Shown piece after piece: positions 12,193-22,987 of a stretch of 64,000 nt of DNA. The first letter of the stretch is position 1; every line of letters starts with the position of its first letter. Source of the stretch: Diphasiastrum complanatum (taxonomy: Eukaryota > Streptophyta > Lycopodiopsida > Lycopodiales > Lycopodiaceae); NCBI GenBank assembly GCA_029204225.1, contig CM055095.1, forward strand, positions 20,701,348 through 20,765,347. Direction: 5' to 3'. The notes beneath the pieces are model-generated. The model had not been told where the DNA came from, did not search any database, and worked only from the letters and a program-made list of their open reading frames with translations. The position numbers were made by a program, and so were the translations under genes.

Positions 12193-13089
12193 CTTTTACA
12201 AATGAGGTCAAGAAGTCTTCCTAATCCAAAGATAGTGCCTCCAAAGGTCCTCCAAGTAACCTGCAAGCTCCAAGATGCTCTCCAACTCCAAGCTAGGATG
12301 CCTCCACCTACAAGTAAGGATCTTCAAGCCTCTGTGGATCTCTCCTCCACCTGTGTCCCTAATCTTAATCACAAATTTAGATAACAAGTGGCCTCAAGTA
12401 TTCACCACCCAACCATAGCTAGCTAGCACATGCAATCCTACAACTTGGCCAATCTAGCACCCCCTTGCTAACCAATAACTAATCACAAGCATACAACTAT
12501 AAACCATAGCATACTCAAGATCCAAACCCTACTTGTGTCCCATACCATAAGAAAAATCCAAACCCTAAGCAATCTACACACAAAAAAACACTCTATACAC
12601 TAGTAGCCACACTAGAGCATAAGCATAGCAAACAAAAGAGATCTCTCCCCTATTGTAAAATCGCGTGTGGGCGTGAGCAACAGGGGAAGCTTGAGGAGCG
12701 ACATGTAGGAACGGAAACGCAACAGTTAGCAGCAGAATTATTCAAGTAGAAGAATTCATACAAAATGCGCAAATGAATGACGCCATAGTGAGACAAAAAT
12801 TGCACTCTGATAAATATCAACAATGGTACAATAGCTTGAAGTAATACCTTCAGTTTGTTGAGCGTGATAACGTTGGCTACAGATAAAAAACCCTGATTGA
12901 AAGAGAAATTCGATTAACTCAATTAACATTTACGTAGCTTGAATCAACTAATATATAGATTTACAAGTGTCGAAGAACAAATATCTTACAAGACTTTAAT
13001 GTTATTTACACCAGTATTTGCATATGTACAAAGTTGTAAACCGCCAACTGCCTTTGGGATATTTGGTTGTCTAGCTGTTTTAGGGTTGC
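12193..13089. other. probable 5' LTR of the minus-strand Ty3 element, then spacer
   Basis: Position directly after the PBS predicts an LTR here. About 12203-12655 is non-coding and C-rich in part, but no second copy exists in the window to define its ends. 12660-13089 has no gene. No coding frame is credible in this stretch. Confidence 0.35.
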
Positions 13090-13610
13090 TGATAAGTTGG
13101 CGACGTCGATCAGCCAATGTAACAAAACGCAAAAAAGCTGAAAAACCCGAAGGTGTCCTTAGACTGAAGGTTTTCAACTCCTGAAGGTGCCCTTACACTA
13201 GATGTATGTAAATCCCTAAGGCACCCTGAGATTCAAGGCAGCGAAGAAGACGAAAAAGTCGAAAAAGTCGAAAAGTGCCTTATATTGAAGGCAGAGAAGA
13301 AGGCGAAGGTGTCTTAGATTATGTGCAGCGAAAAAAAAGACGAAAAATGAGAACGTGTCTTAAAAATGATTTCTAAGGCATTCTGGCCACTTTGGCCAGT
13401 GTGTCACATTTTTTCGCTAAGGCGAAAAAGCGAAGGAGGAGGAAAAAGCAAAGGTGCCTTAAGAATGGTTTCTAAGGTATTCGTTTCACTCTTCCTATTC
13501 CTTGGCTTGGGGGTGAAGCTTTTAGAGTTGATTGGTTGCTTCTACTTGGTTGGGTGGTTTCTCCATAGTGTGTTTTACATTGTGTTTGTCTTGTAAGCAA
13601 GATCTTAGAG
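13090..13610. repeat. hairpin-rich LTR-like repeat plus dispersed 150-bp repeat
   Basis: 13090-13480 repeats phrases such as CGAAGGTGTC and GCGAAAAAG that also occur in the solo LTR (18250-18700) and at 27960-28360. It has two perfect hairpins: CTGGCCA/TGGCCAG at 13383-13399 and TTTTTCGC/GCGAAAAA at 13410-13429. About 13470-13610 is closely matched in inverted orientation at 62890-63065 (shared text includes GATTGGTTGCTTCTACTTGG). Both copies end beside copia gag sequence. Confidence 0.55.
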
Positions 13611-14401
13611 GACTTCCATTATAGCCTCATTGTAGATGCGGAGATGGCACTCCTTGATGTCATGCAAAAGAGCTTCTTGCACAATCCACTACTCTTTGAT
13701 TGAGTATGAGGCTTCTGCTACTGCATTTGATTCTTGCTCTTGGAATAGTCCTTCTTCTTGGTGTATAGGTTCAGGGACTTGTCTTTGATAGACATATCAT
13801 TGGTTTTTCTCCTTTTTCCTTGAAGAAGATGACCGATCACCTTTTGAAAAGGGAGATCAGGTTGTGTGGAGATCATCACGACAAAGTGTTAATAGGACTT
13901 TGCTAAAGAGGAAAACAAGGTCATAACAACATCATCATCTTGAATAGCACATCCTACAATTGATAACTAATCTAACAAAGACTTAAAGTTGTTGATGTGA
14001 GAAGTGATGGTTGTAGAATCAAACATTTCTAAAGTGATGAACTTCCTTCTAAAATGCAACCTTGTAGTTACATCATGAGTCTCATACAGATTCGATAACA
14101 AGTCTAATGCTTTTTTGGAGGACTTGCACGTGGTAACATGTGATGTTTGGGAGTCACCTAGATTGAACGTGATTGTTGCTAGGGCCTTCTGATCTTTAAT
14201 CTTCCAGGCTTTAGCAAATTGATGATCAACATCTTTCAGTTTTGGATTAGATAACATCTCAAAGATCTCTATCTATCATCATCATCCGAAGTTTTAACTT
14301 CCAAATATAAAAGTTAGATCTGTTGAACTTGTCAATGGTTCTGACTTCATTGGATGAAGAATATGAGGAGTTACAATAAGAGACATGCTGACTATTATAC
14401 A
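13611..14401 (-). mobile_element. Ty1/copia element B, gag region
   Basis: Minus-strand gag of the UBN2/gag_pre family. It starts near 14340 (EVRTIDKFNRSNFYIWKLKL) and continues through KALDLLSNLYETHDVTTRLH and INNFKSLLD, then decays with stops toward 13611. Its PBS and LTR appear to be the ones at 21720-22590, separated from it by the insertion of element A. Protease and pol of B are not present to the left, where the dispersed repeat at 13470-13610 begins. Confidence 0.7.
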
Positions 14402-14406
14402 AATAG

Positions 14407-15290
14407 TGTTGAAAAGAGGGGATGAGATGAAAGAGAAAATAATTCGACAAAATCGAAGTAGGTGAGCACGACGGAAGAAACCATATTTCTGGTGCATGAC
14501 TAATAATTAAGTGATTATGTAGCCAAATATAAAGCATTGAATTATTAGACAAATAATAAGAGACTATTAGTTACAAAAGAATTATAGAGATGCATACATA
14601 TTGATATGATACTGAACGCAATAAAAGATAGATTGATTCAGTGAAAGAAACAAATCAGAATGGAAATGAGCACAAAGGAATTGTGGATCAAAGTCGCGTG
14701 CTCTAAGCTATCTCTGAGTAATTGTAACTTTGTCTGAACTAAACACTTCTGCTAATAAGCAAAAAACACAATAGCAAACTCTAAATCAACTCTAAAGAAC
14801 TGAGCTAGAATGCTCAAGAGCATTCAAGCTTGAAAGCTTGAGATATATGCTAACTATGCTTCAATCCCTTATGATAACAACGATTATGATGTAGAAGTAT
14901 GAGCAGCTATTTATACTAAGAGATTAGGTCGTCGTCAATTGCAACATCCAGTTGGCTGTGATGTGTTGGTACTCATCCAGTTAGGACTTCTCAGAAGTTC
15001 ACTTGTTGATGATTAATGCAAGTTGGTGGTTTAAATTCAAAACTAAATATTAATTGCCACTCTACATAAATGAACTATTTTTCACGACAGCCAAAAAATG
15101 CAAAAAATATGACAGCCGAAAAATGCGACAGTCGAAAAATGCGAAAACCGAAGTGGCCGAAGTGATAATAACCATCTGTAAACCAGTTTTGAGTTGTTTT
15201 GCAGATATATAAAAACACGAAAAAAACTGTAGGTCTGGATGATCAATTGGATGAAGTTTAAAAGTTGATTAGTAGTAGAATAATCCAATA
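14407..15290 (-). repeat. 3' LTR of copia element A (884 bp)
   Basis: Homologous to 20946-21681 but 148 bp longer. The extra sequence lies around 14505-14700 and is also present in the LTR fragment at 37110-37440, so it is probably ancestral and lost from the 5' LTR. The element-proximal end reads TATTGG where TGTTGG is expected. The outer end is intact beside the AATAG duplication. Confidence 0.85.
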
Positions 15291-15299
15291 CTCTCCCTT
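15291..15299 (-). other. polypurine tract of copia element A
   Basis: Complement reads AAGGGAGAG and directly abuts the 3' LTR. This is the expected plus-strand priming site for reverse transcription. Confidence 0.7.
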
Positions 15300-17448
15300 A
15301 ATCCGAATCCATAAATGCCTTAACCTTCAAACTTAGTTCTGCACAAAGCTTTCTGTGTGCATCCAAGCTTGATGCTTTGGTAAAAATATCTGCTTGGCAT
15401 ATCTTGCATTTGACAATACTGCAAGTTAACCTCTTTGTTGAAATCTTTGCTTTCGACATAGTGATACTTGATTTCGATGTGCTTTCTCCTAGAATGAAAC
15501 CTAGGGTTGGTCGATAAGGCAATGGCACTTTGATTATCACAAAATAAAATTGTTGGAACATATTGATTTAGACTGAAATTTGAAAGTAAGTTTCTCAACC
15601 AAATTGCTTCATTTGTAGCTTGAGAGGCTGCGACATACTCTGATTCAATGGAAGATAGAGTTAATAGGATCTCTTATGTACGCCATGATCTGTACCAGAC
15701 CAGACATAGCTTTTGCAGTCAGCTCATTAAGTCAGTTTATGACCAATCATGGTATAACACATTGGAAAGCTCTTGTCATAGTTATGAGATATCTTCAAGC
15801 TACTATGGATTTTTGCATTTGCTATGAATGGCAAACTCAACATTCTCAATGGTTTTATAGATGCAAGTTGGAAAGGAGATGTAGACACTCGTAAATTCAC
15901 CTTTGGATTTACATTCTTCCTCAACAATGGAATATTCACAAACAATCAAGATACTCACACATCTGCTCCTTGTCTTGAATTGTTTGAGGACTCTGGTCCT
16001 TCGACAAGTTGAGACCTGGCTCCATTGGTGAGAGGGCTATCTTACAATTAGCCAAATTATATCTACCTAATATATTGTAGATGTACCTATGTTGAGTAAT
16101 GTAAACCAAGGTGGAAATGAGCTTCACCCAGATCGGTGATGTCAAATTCAGAATATAGCATTGTCTTGGCTTCTTTTATCAGATCGATATTGTTGCTGAA
16201 AAGCAATGTGTCGTCCACATATAAAGTGACGATGATCAAAGACGGTTGTACTACCTTGAAGTAAACATTGGAATCTAAAGAGATTGGTGTGTAGCCGTGA
16301 TCAATAATAAAAGTATTGATCCTTTGAAACCATGCTCAAGCAGATTGCTTCAAGCCATAAAGTACCTTATGGAATTTATACACATGATTTTGTTTACCTT
16401 CAATATTGTAACCTTCAAGTTGCACCATGTAAATGTCCTCTTAAATATGATGTATGTACATCCATTTGATATATTTTCAAATCTGTTGCAGTGGTAAATG
16501 ATAGCAAAAGTTGAATAGAAGAATGCTTAACTACTAGACTAAAAGTCTCAAGATAATCGACGTTATGTCCTTGAGAAAATCCTCTAGCAACAAGTCAAAC
16601 TTTTCTTCTATCGATGCTTCCATCTATCTTATATTTGATTTTGAAAATCCATTTGCAATCAACTACATTTCTGGTGGCAGGTAATTCGACAATCGTCCAT
16701 GTCTGGTTCTTAATAAGAGATGAATGCTCTTTATCCATAACTTCTTTTTTGAGATCGAAATTGGGCTGACTAAGCACCTCTTCATGATCAATAGTTGTCG
16801 GCTCCCAAACAAGGTAAGCTGCAGACTCATCGATATACCTATTAGGTGGTCTGCTAGTTCTTGATGATCTTCTGGGTAATAAAGGAAGTTGATCATTTTC
16901 ATTATGTTGTAGTTGCTGAACTGCAACATCATCATTTTTGGATGAGCTTGGACCTTCGGTAGGAATAGTCGACTGAGGAACTGGGAAGTTCAATATGTCG
17001 GAAGAGTCGGACAAGTCGGCTATATGGGCTTTGTCTTTTCCCTTGAGGTCGATAAACTGATCTTCGATGAAGATGACATCTCGGCTAGTAAATATCTTTG
17101 ACTCGACAGGATCAAACAGCTTGTAAGCTTGATCTGAAGTAGTGTAGCTGATGAAAATACATTTAATACTCTAGAAGTTGAGCTCCTTTCTGAGATCATG
17201 AGGAATGTGCGTATAAGTTGTACATCCAAAAACTCATAAATTCGATAAAGAAGGTTTGGTACCTGTCCAAACTTTGTATAGTGTTTTGGCTTAAAGACCT
17301 TTAGTAGGACATCTATTTTGAATATAGGTTGCTGTTGAAATAGCTTCATCCCAGAAGGACTTCGGAAGTGTCGCATGCACAAGCATACACTTTGTCGATT
17401 CGACTAAGGTTCTATTCTTTCTCTCAACAAGACCATTTGATTGAGGTG
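15300..17448 (-). pseudogene. copia A pol: integrase C-terminal part, RT, RNase H (broken)
   Basis: From right to left: the integrase end with SPQSNGLVERKNRTLVE (about 17390-17448); a proline/serine linker; RT start with NQTWTIVELPATRNVVDCKW (near 16640-16700); the catalytic YVDD motif at 16210-16221, intact; RT end with CKIALSPMEPGLNLSKD (near 16000-16050); and RNase H with LSSIESEYVAAS and NQSAIALSTNPRFHSR (15660-15450). Several frameshifts and stops break the frame. The RT/RNase H junction is inverted (see 15661-15955). No function can be expected. Confidence 0.85.
15661..15955 (+). other. internal inverted segment of copia A pol
   Basis: On the plus strand this segment encodes the conserved RT/RNase H junction of copia elements (SLMYAMICTRPDIAFAV, then FIDASWKGDVDTRKFTFGF). 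Its immediate neighbours on both sides encode the adjoining parts of the same protein on the minus strand (KDQSPQTIQDKEQM to the right, LSSIESEYVAAS to the left). The missing piece is therefore present in its proper place but flipped. Breakpoints are exact on the left (about 15660) and within about 20 bases on the right. Confidence 0.85.
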
Positions 17449-17453
17449 AATAG

Positions 17454-18957
17454 TGATGGAGCAAGGGAGATAGAAGAACGCGAGTGGAGAAGAGAGTGAG
17501 AATATTGCAGAACAGCTCTCCCATTACAATCAGCTACTAGATGCAAAAACAGTCTAATAGAAAGCTTATGCTAAATATAATCGCAACTTTAAGTGTTCTA
17601 ATTGCCCAACAAGATCTTCAAAATTAATTCATACTCACAAAAATAATAGTATAGTCCACCGAAGAGATTAGAATTGGTTTGTGTGTGGCATTACTAAAAA
17701 ATGGATTCAATGAGAAGTTTGGTTCTAAAATAGATGGTAAGGACAATATGATATCGCGAGTTCCTCAGGCGTCAAAGACAACCATCGTACGATCAGAAAC
17801 TGAGGAGTTGTAGACGTCCGTGTTCTGATCAAAGTGAGTAAACAAGCACAATCAAACAGCGATAAAGTGCATTCAATCACAACAATCATTGATCTATGTT
17901 ATATACAGATAGAAAAGCGTATTGCTGCTATATTACACTAAAACACAACAATGATAGTTGCAACCAGAATGACGGCGTAACTGGGAGGCTCAAAATCATT
18001 AGTCTCATGGACGGAGCATCTCAAGTAATCTGTGCTAGGATGATCTATTTATAGATTGCATCCATGTATTAACTACATTAAATGTTTGTCACCTAATTAG
18101 GTAAGCCGTTGTACTTGGAAGTATATGGCTTTTGTGACAGCTATACATAGTGTATATTGTGGAAGAGGACATCACAAATTCTCTCACTTCGCATTTTACG
18201 TGAAGTGGTTTTCTCTCACTTCGCAAATTTTGAGAAGTGGTTGGGAACGTCCTTCGTTCAAAATAGACGACCTTCGCTTTTTTTGTCTCTTCGGATTTTT
18301 CGTGAAAAAGCCAAAGGTGCCCTAAAATAGTTCAAGTCTTGAAGTAGATGACCTTTGGAAATTTTCTCTCTCTTCACGAACATTTCACGAAAAAGCCGAA
18401 GGTGCCCTAAAATGGTTGAACTTTGAACTGTGCCTAAGTGTCGCATTTTGGGAAAATGCGAAAAAGACGAAACTGTCACAAAAAAAGTTTAAACTGTTGA
18501 ACTATGCTAGTTTCACATTTTGGGGAAATGCAAAAACGACGACACTGTGGCAAACATAGTTCATTTCAGCAAATCGTTGCGACACTTAGAGTATTTTTGC
18601 AAACTGTCGCAAAAGTAATGTATTTCTGCAGACTTGTTCTAAATGCAAGTTTGTGGAAGTCCTTGAAGATGGCCAAATCTTCAATGACTTCAAGTTATTA
18701 AAGTTAACATCTGAACTTGAAATTATGATTGGATTGGTTATCCTTTGCTAGAGATCAGCCGGAAGCCCGTTTGTAGACGTTCTTCAAATATTTTGGTTGT
18801 CTAAGTTATGATTCCTACAGGTATCCTATGAGCAGACTTTGAACCCAAAATAGATTTCATCAGACCCTAGATCAAAGATCAATAAATGTGCAGGAAGAAT
18901 CACGATATAGAAATTAGTCATTCACCAAGGAGACAACTGTGGGCTTAATTTCCAACA
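17454..18957 (-). repeat. solo LTR (1504 bp) inserted in copia A integrase
   Basis: Bounded by TG (17454) and CA (18957), with CCAACA at the right end. It is flanked by a perfect 5-bp duplication AATAG (17449-17453 and 18958-18962). The two halves of integrase would read in one frame without the insert and one duplication copy. No gag or pol lies inside, so it is a solo LTR left by LTR-LTR recombination. It is homologous to 21735-22590 (the LTR of copia B) and in part to 27960-28358. Its 18180-18560 part is rich in hairpins. Confidence 0.9.
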
Positions 18958-18962
18958 AATAG

Positions 18963-20727
18963 GAGGTAACGTATTGTTGCTCAATGTCGTCGTTAAGGCA
19001 ATACTCCTTGAATTCGGTGGAGATGTATTATCGCTCATTGTCGAACCTCATTGCTTTGATTCTTTTACCAGTTTGATTTTCTACATGCTCTTTGAATTGT
19101 CAAAACTTGTTGAAAGCCTCCGATTTTTGCTTGATGAAGTAGACAGCTGTTCTTCTAGAAAATTCGTCAATAAAAGTAATGAAATACATTGCATCTAGCA
19201 ATGATGGAGTTTGCATAGGTCTATATATATCTGAATGAACAACAACTAATAGACCTTTTGCCGCATGTCTATGGCTTGATCTAAATGAAATTCTAGTCTG
19301 CTATCCAAGGATGCAGCTATGACAGATAGGGAGTCAACTTTATCAGTTGGATAGTCGAGATCAAGTGCCAGGGATTGTCTGGACATGTTTGATACAAATG
19401 CATAATTCAAGTGTCCTAAGCGATGATGCCATAGTAATTCTTTATTGACAAGAATAGAGGTTTTCAAGGCTTGACTAGTATCAAAATAACAATGTGCCAA
19501 TCTATATAAGTTACCATGCCTCTTGCAGAGTGCAAGGATCTTATTGCCCTAATGATAATTCTGCATTGGTCATATACAAACTCCACCCTATGACCTAAAT
19601 TTATAATTCTACTTATTGATAACAGATTTGTAGAGAGTTTAGAAACATACAAAACTTTTGATAGTAGTTTGAATTGATCATGCTGGAACCTTGATCTTAC
19701 AATACCTTCACCTTCGATAGTGTGAGTGTTATCATCACCAAGATGAGCATACTTCTTTGTGTTGTAAGGCGTATAGGAGTGAAAGATCTCACGATGATTG
19801 GTCATATGTTGAGTAGCTCTAGAATCCAGAAACCAAGAATCATCCAAAAATGCCTTTTGGTCTTTGACCATAAATGCGCCTTCATCCACGTCGACTTGGG
19901 GAGATGCTGAAACTGTATTTGCTTGTTGATCAGGTTGTTGGCTGCGTTCTTCACTTTGAGAACTCTACAATCTTGGATCTCATGGTTATTGCACTTGCAA
20001 TACCTGCAAAACATCTTCTTATTCGATTGTGGATTTCGTAATTGTCCTTGACCTTGAGTCTTCTGATTTGATGTAGATTTTTTGGAGCTTTTTTGCTTTT
20101 GTCATTTTGAGCCTTTGTTGACATATAGAGCATGAAATGAAAAAGTAGACGAAGTGTCCTGACTTCTTTGATTATCTTCTTGCAGCAATGATAGTGAAAC
20201 TCTGGTAAGAGTTAAATCATAGTGTGTCGATATGATCATCATCTAGTTTTCATATATAGAGGGCATGCTTGAAAGCAATGTCATAATTGCATCTTGATCG
20301 TCTATGACTGATCTGACAGCGACCATCTGTCAAGAAATTTTTGAACTGGTTAATGTGACTCTAAAGAGAATCATTGTTCGTCATCTTGAGTGTGAGGAAT
20401 TTTCTTCATAGATGTAACTTGGTAGTTACGTCTCTCACATCATATAGTGAGCTCAGGATGTCCCAAACTTCTTTCAAAGTTTTGGCTTCAGCTATGTGGC
20501 CAATTTCAGTATCTGATATATTGCGGATAATAAGCGCAAAAGCTTTCCCATCCTTTGATTTCCACTTTGAGTCGTCTGTGTCGTCTTCAGGCTTCACTTC
20601 GATACATGTAACAACATCCCACAACTCGTTGGCAATTAGCAAGATCTTCATCTTAAATTTTCACAAGTGATAAATTGGATCCATTCAGCTTGTCTGTGAT
20701 AAGACCGGCTTTACTTTGAGAATCCAT
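18963..20727 (-). pseudogene. copia A gag, protease and integrase N-terminal part (broken)
   Basis: Gag starts at the ATG at 20727 (ITDKLNGSNL), then AKTLKEVWDILSSLYDVRD. A complete CCHC knuckle follows (CRYCKCNNHEIQDC, near 19970-20010). The protease reads SWFLDSRATQHMT (near 19820-19850); the catalytic DSG has become DSR. The pre-integrase part has LLWHHRLGHLNY (near 19410-19440). The integrase core runs leftward to 18963, with FITFIDEFSRR and FDNE, and has stops. The solo LTR begins right after it. Confidence 0.85.
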
Positions 20728-20933
20728 CTTGAACTTTAGTCTGTTGTATTGATGACGTTAAGAGAGAGATATCGTGCTGCACTACAATTGGAAATCAATT
20801 CTCTGATACTGAAGTGATGCTATGAACTGAAGAATATGGTATCAATCTGATAATCCAATAGATATCAAGTATTAGAGCTCTAGTATAGCAAATTGCTCTG
20901 ATATCATAAAGGTAGTAGCAAATTAAAGAATTC

Positions 20934-20945
20934 ATTCTGATACCA
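20934..20945 (-). other. primer-binding site of copia A
   Basis: Complement reads TGGTATCAGAAT, 10 of 12 matches to the tRNA-iMet-type primer site TGGTATCAGAGC. It abuts the 5' LTR at 20946. A second similar copy (GCTCTGATATCA) lies near 20894-20905 inside the leader. Confidence 0.8.
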
Positions 20946-21681
20946 TGTTGGAAAGAGGTGATGAGATGAAAGAGAAAATAATTCAACAAAGTCGAAGTAG
21001 GTGAGCACGGCGGAAGAAACCTTCTTTCTTGTGCATGTCTACGCCTATCAATATCAAACAAAAAGTAGTGATACAAATCACGTAGTCGTGTGCTCTGAGC
21101 TATCTCTGAGTAACTATAACTTTGTCTGAATTAAGCACTTCTGCACTAATAAGCAATAAGCGCAATAGCAAACTCTAAATCAACTCTAAAGAACTAAGCT
21201 AGAATGCTCAAGAGCGTTCAAGCTTGAAAGCTTGAGAGAGATGCTAACTATGCTTCAAATTGTTATGATAACAACGGTTATGATGTAGAAGTATGAGCAA
21301 CTATTTATACTAAGAGATTAGGTCGTCAATTGCGACATCCAGTTGGTTGTGATGTGTTGGCACTCGTCCAGTTAGGACTTCTCAAAAATTTACTTGTTGA
21401 TAATTAATGCAAGTCGGTGGCTTAAATTCAAAACTGAATGTTAATCGCCACTCTGCATAAATGAACTATTTCGTGACAGCTGAAAAATGTAAAAAATGTG
21501 ACAGCTGAAAAATGCAAAAACCGAAGTGTTCGAAGTGGCCGAAGTGACAATAACCACATGTAAACCATTTCCGAGTAGTCCTAAAGACTATGTAAAAACA
21601 TGAAGAGAACTACAGGTCTGGATGATCAATTGGTTGAAGATTAAAAGTCGATTAGTCGATTAGTAGGAGAATAATCCAACA
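20946..21681 (-). repeat. 5' LTR of copia element A (736 bp)
   Basis: Begins with TGTTGG at 20946 and ends with CCAACA at 21681, directly followed by the AATAG duplication. It is homologous to 14407-15290 but lacks about 148 bp present there. It contains the same phrases with GACAGC and GAAAAATGC seen in the other LTR. Confidence 0.85.
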
Positions 21682-21719
21682 AATAGAACAATCTTAATCT
21701 CTCAATTTATTGAGTTGAT

Positions 21720-22590
21720 GCTCTATTACCAATTTGTAAGGGTGAGAGGACGGAACGGAAAAAGAGAGAGAGAAATATTTGCAAAACAACTCTCCTGTTG
21801 TTATGGGATGCTACCAACAAGAACAATCTAAAAGATTGTTAATGCAGAATTGGATTAACAACTCATGCGTTCTCACTCATAAGATTTTAAAAATTGATTC
21901 ATACCTATTAAGATTTTAAAAATTGATTCATACCTAAATAAAAATGAGTACAGTCCACCAAAGATATTAGAAGAGGTATTTACAAATTCAAAGCAAAGTT
22001 TAGTTCAGAATGTAAAATGATAGTGTTGTGTGACAATGCAAGTTTTTAGACGTCAAAAACAGCCATCGTCTGATCAGATTCTAAGGATTCGTAGACGTCC
22101 ATGATTTGATCAAAGTGAGTGAACAATCAGTAAGAGTGTAATCAAATCACAACATCATACATCTATGTTAAATACAGATGATAGGATGTGTCCCTTCTAT
22201 ATTACAATGAAAGCTTGAACAACACTGAGTACGTTACAGCCAAAAATGGAGGTGAAACTTGGATGCTCGATATTATTCACTCTGTTGGTGGAGCATCATG
22301 TAGAGTGCGTGATGAAGGTGTATTTATACACTATGTGAAAAGCACAATACTAAGGACCATAAATGGATCTTTGAATGATCCACAAGGTTGATTGTATGCT
22401 TGTTAAACAATCTATCAGAAACTAGTCATCAGAAAACAAGATCTAGTCTAGCAGCTTGATAGAAAACAAGTAGAGACAATCAAAGCATTGATCAATAAGT
22501 GTAATCCAACTGCACACGTGTGAAAATAAGGCTTTAGTACAGCCTGTAGACAGTGTTTACAATGTGTCAAAGCTGGGTTTCATTGGAAAT
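21720..22590 (-). repeat. 5' LTR and primer site of copia element B
   Basis: The PBS-like sequence at 21720-21731 (complement TGGTAATAGAGC) is followed by TG at 21735 and sequence homologous to the solo LTR at 17454-18957. A 26-bp unit is duplicated inside (21881-21906 and 21910-21935). The far end near 22590 is vague, because no CCAACA is visible and element C begins close by. The B leader 21687-21719 is interrupted by element A and resumes at 14401 with the B gag. Confidence 0.7.
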
Positions 22591-22987
22591 CAAGAGCAAT
22601 CACCATACAATGAGAGGAAACACGAGTTTCTCCTTGAGGTTCCAAAAAGTTTCTATCTTCTCACTATGGAGAATGGGAATACATAGTAAAACACACTTCC
22701 TTTTCTAAGTTAGGTGAAAATCCAGCATGTAATAAGGAAGTAGACTCCACTTTCTTGTCCTAATGTGAAAACCCTAGTCTAGATCCAAGAGTCATGCTTG
22801 GTAGGCATGGTAGGTACAAATCTCATCATAAATCATGGTCTAGATCCTACAAAGTAGGAATCACTAACAAATGGACACAACCACTCCTCTTGACTCGTGG
22901 TAACCTACTTAGGTGTGAATGTACAAGTGGCACTTTGGCCATTCAAGTAACCAACAAACAATATTGACAAAATGTACAATATTCTAC
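22591..22987. other. probable 3' LTR of copia element C
   Basis: Non-coding stretch directly downstream (minus strand) of the pol stop codon of element C. Position suggests its 3' LTR. No second copy lies in the window, so the ends cannot be set. Confidence 0.35.

Larger units (their letters stand above)
14407..21681 (-). mobile_element. Ty1/copia element A, complete but dead, 7.3 kb
   Basis: Full-length copia element on the minus strand. Order from its 5' end: 5' LTR (20946-21681), PBS (20934-20945), gag, zinc knuckle, protease, integrase, reverse transcriptase, RNase H, PPT (15291-15299), 3' LTR (14407-15290). The domain order protease-integrase-RT-RNase H defines Ty1/copia. It is flanked by a perfect 5-bp target duplication AATAG (14402-14406 and 21682-21686). 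The LTR termini are TGTTG...CAACA type. The copy is disrupted by many stops and frameshifts, by a solo LTR at 17454-18957, and by an internal inversion at about 15661-15955. Confidence 0.9.
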
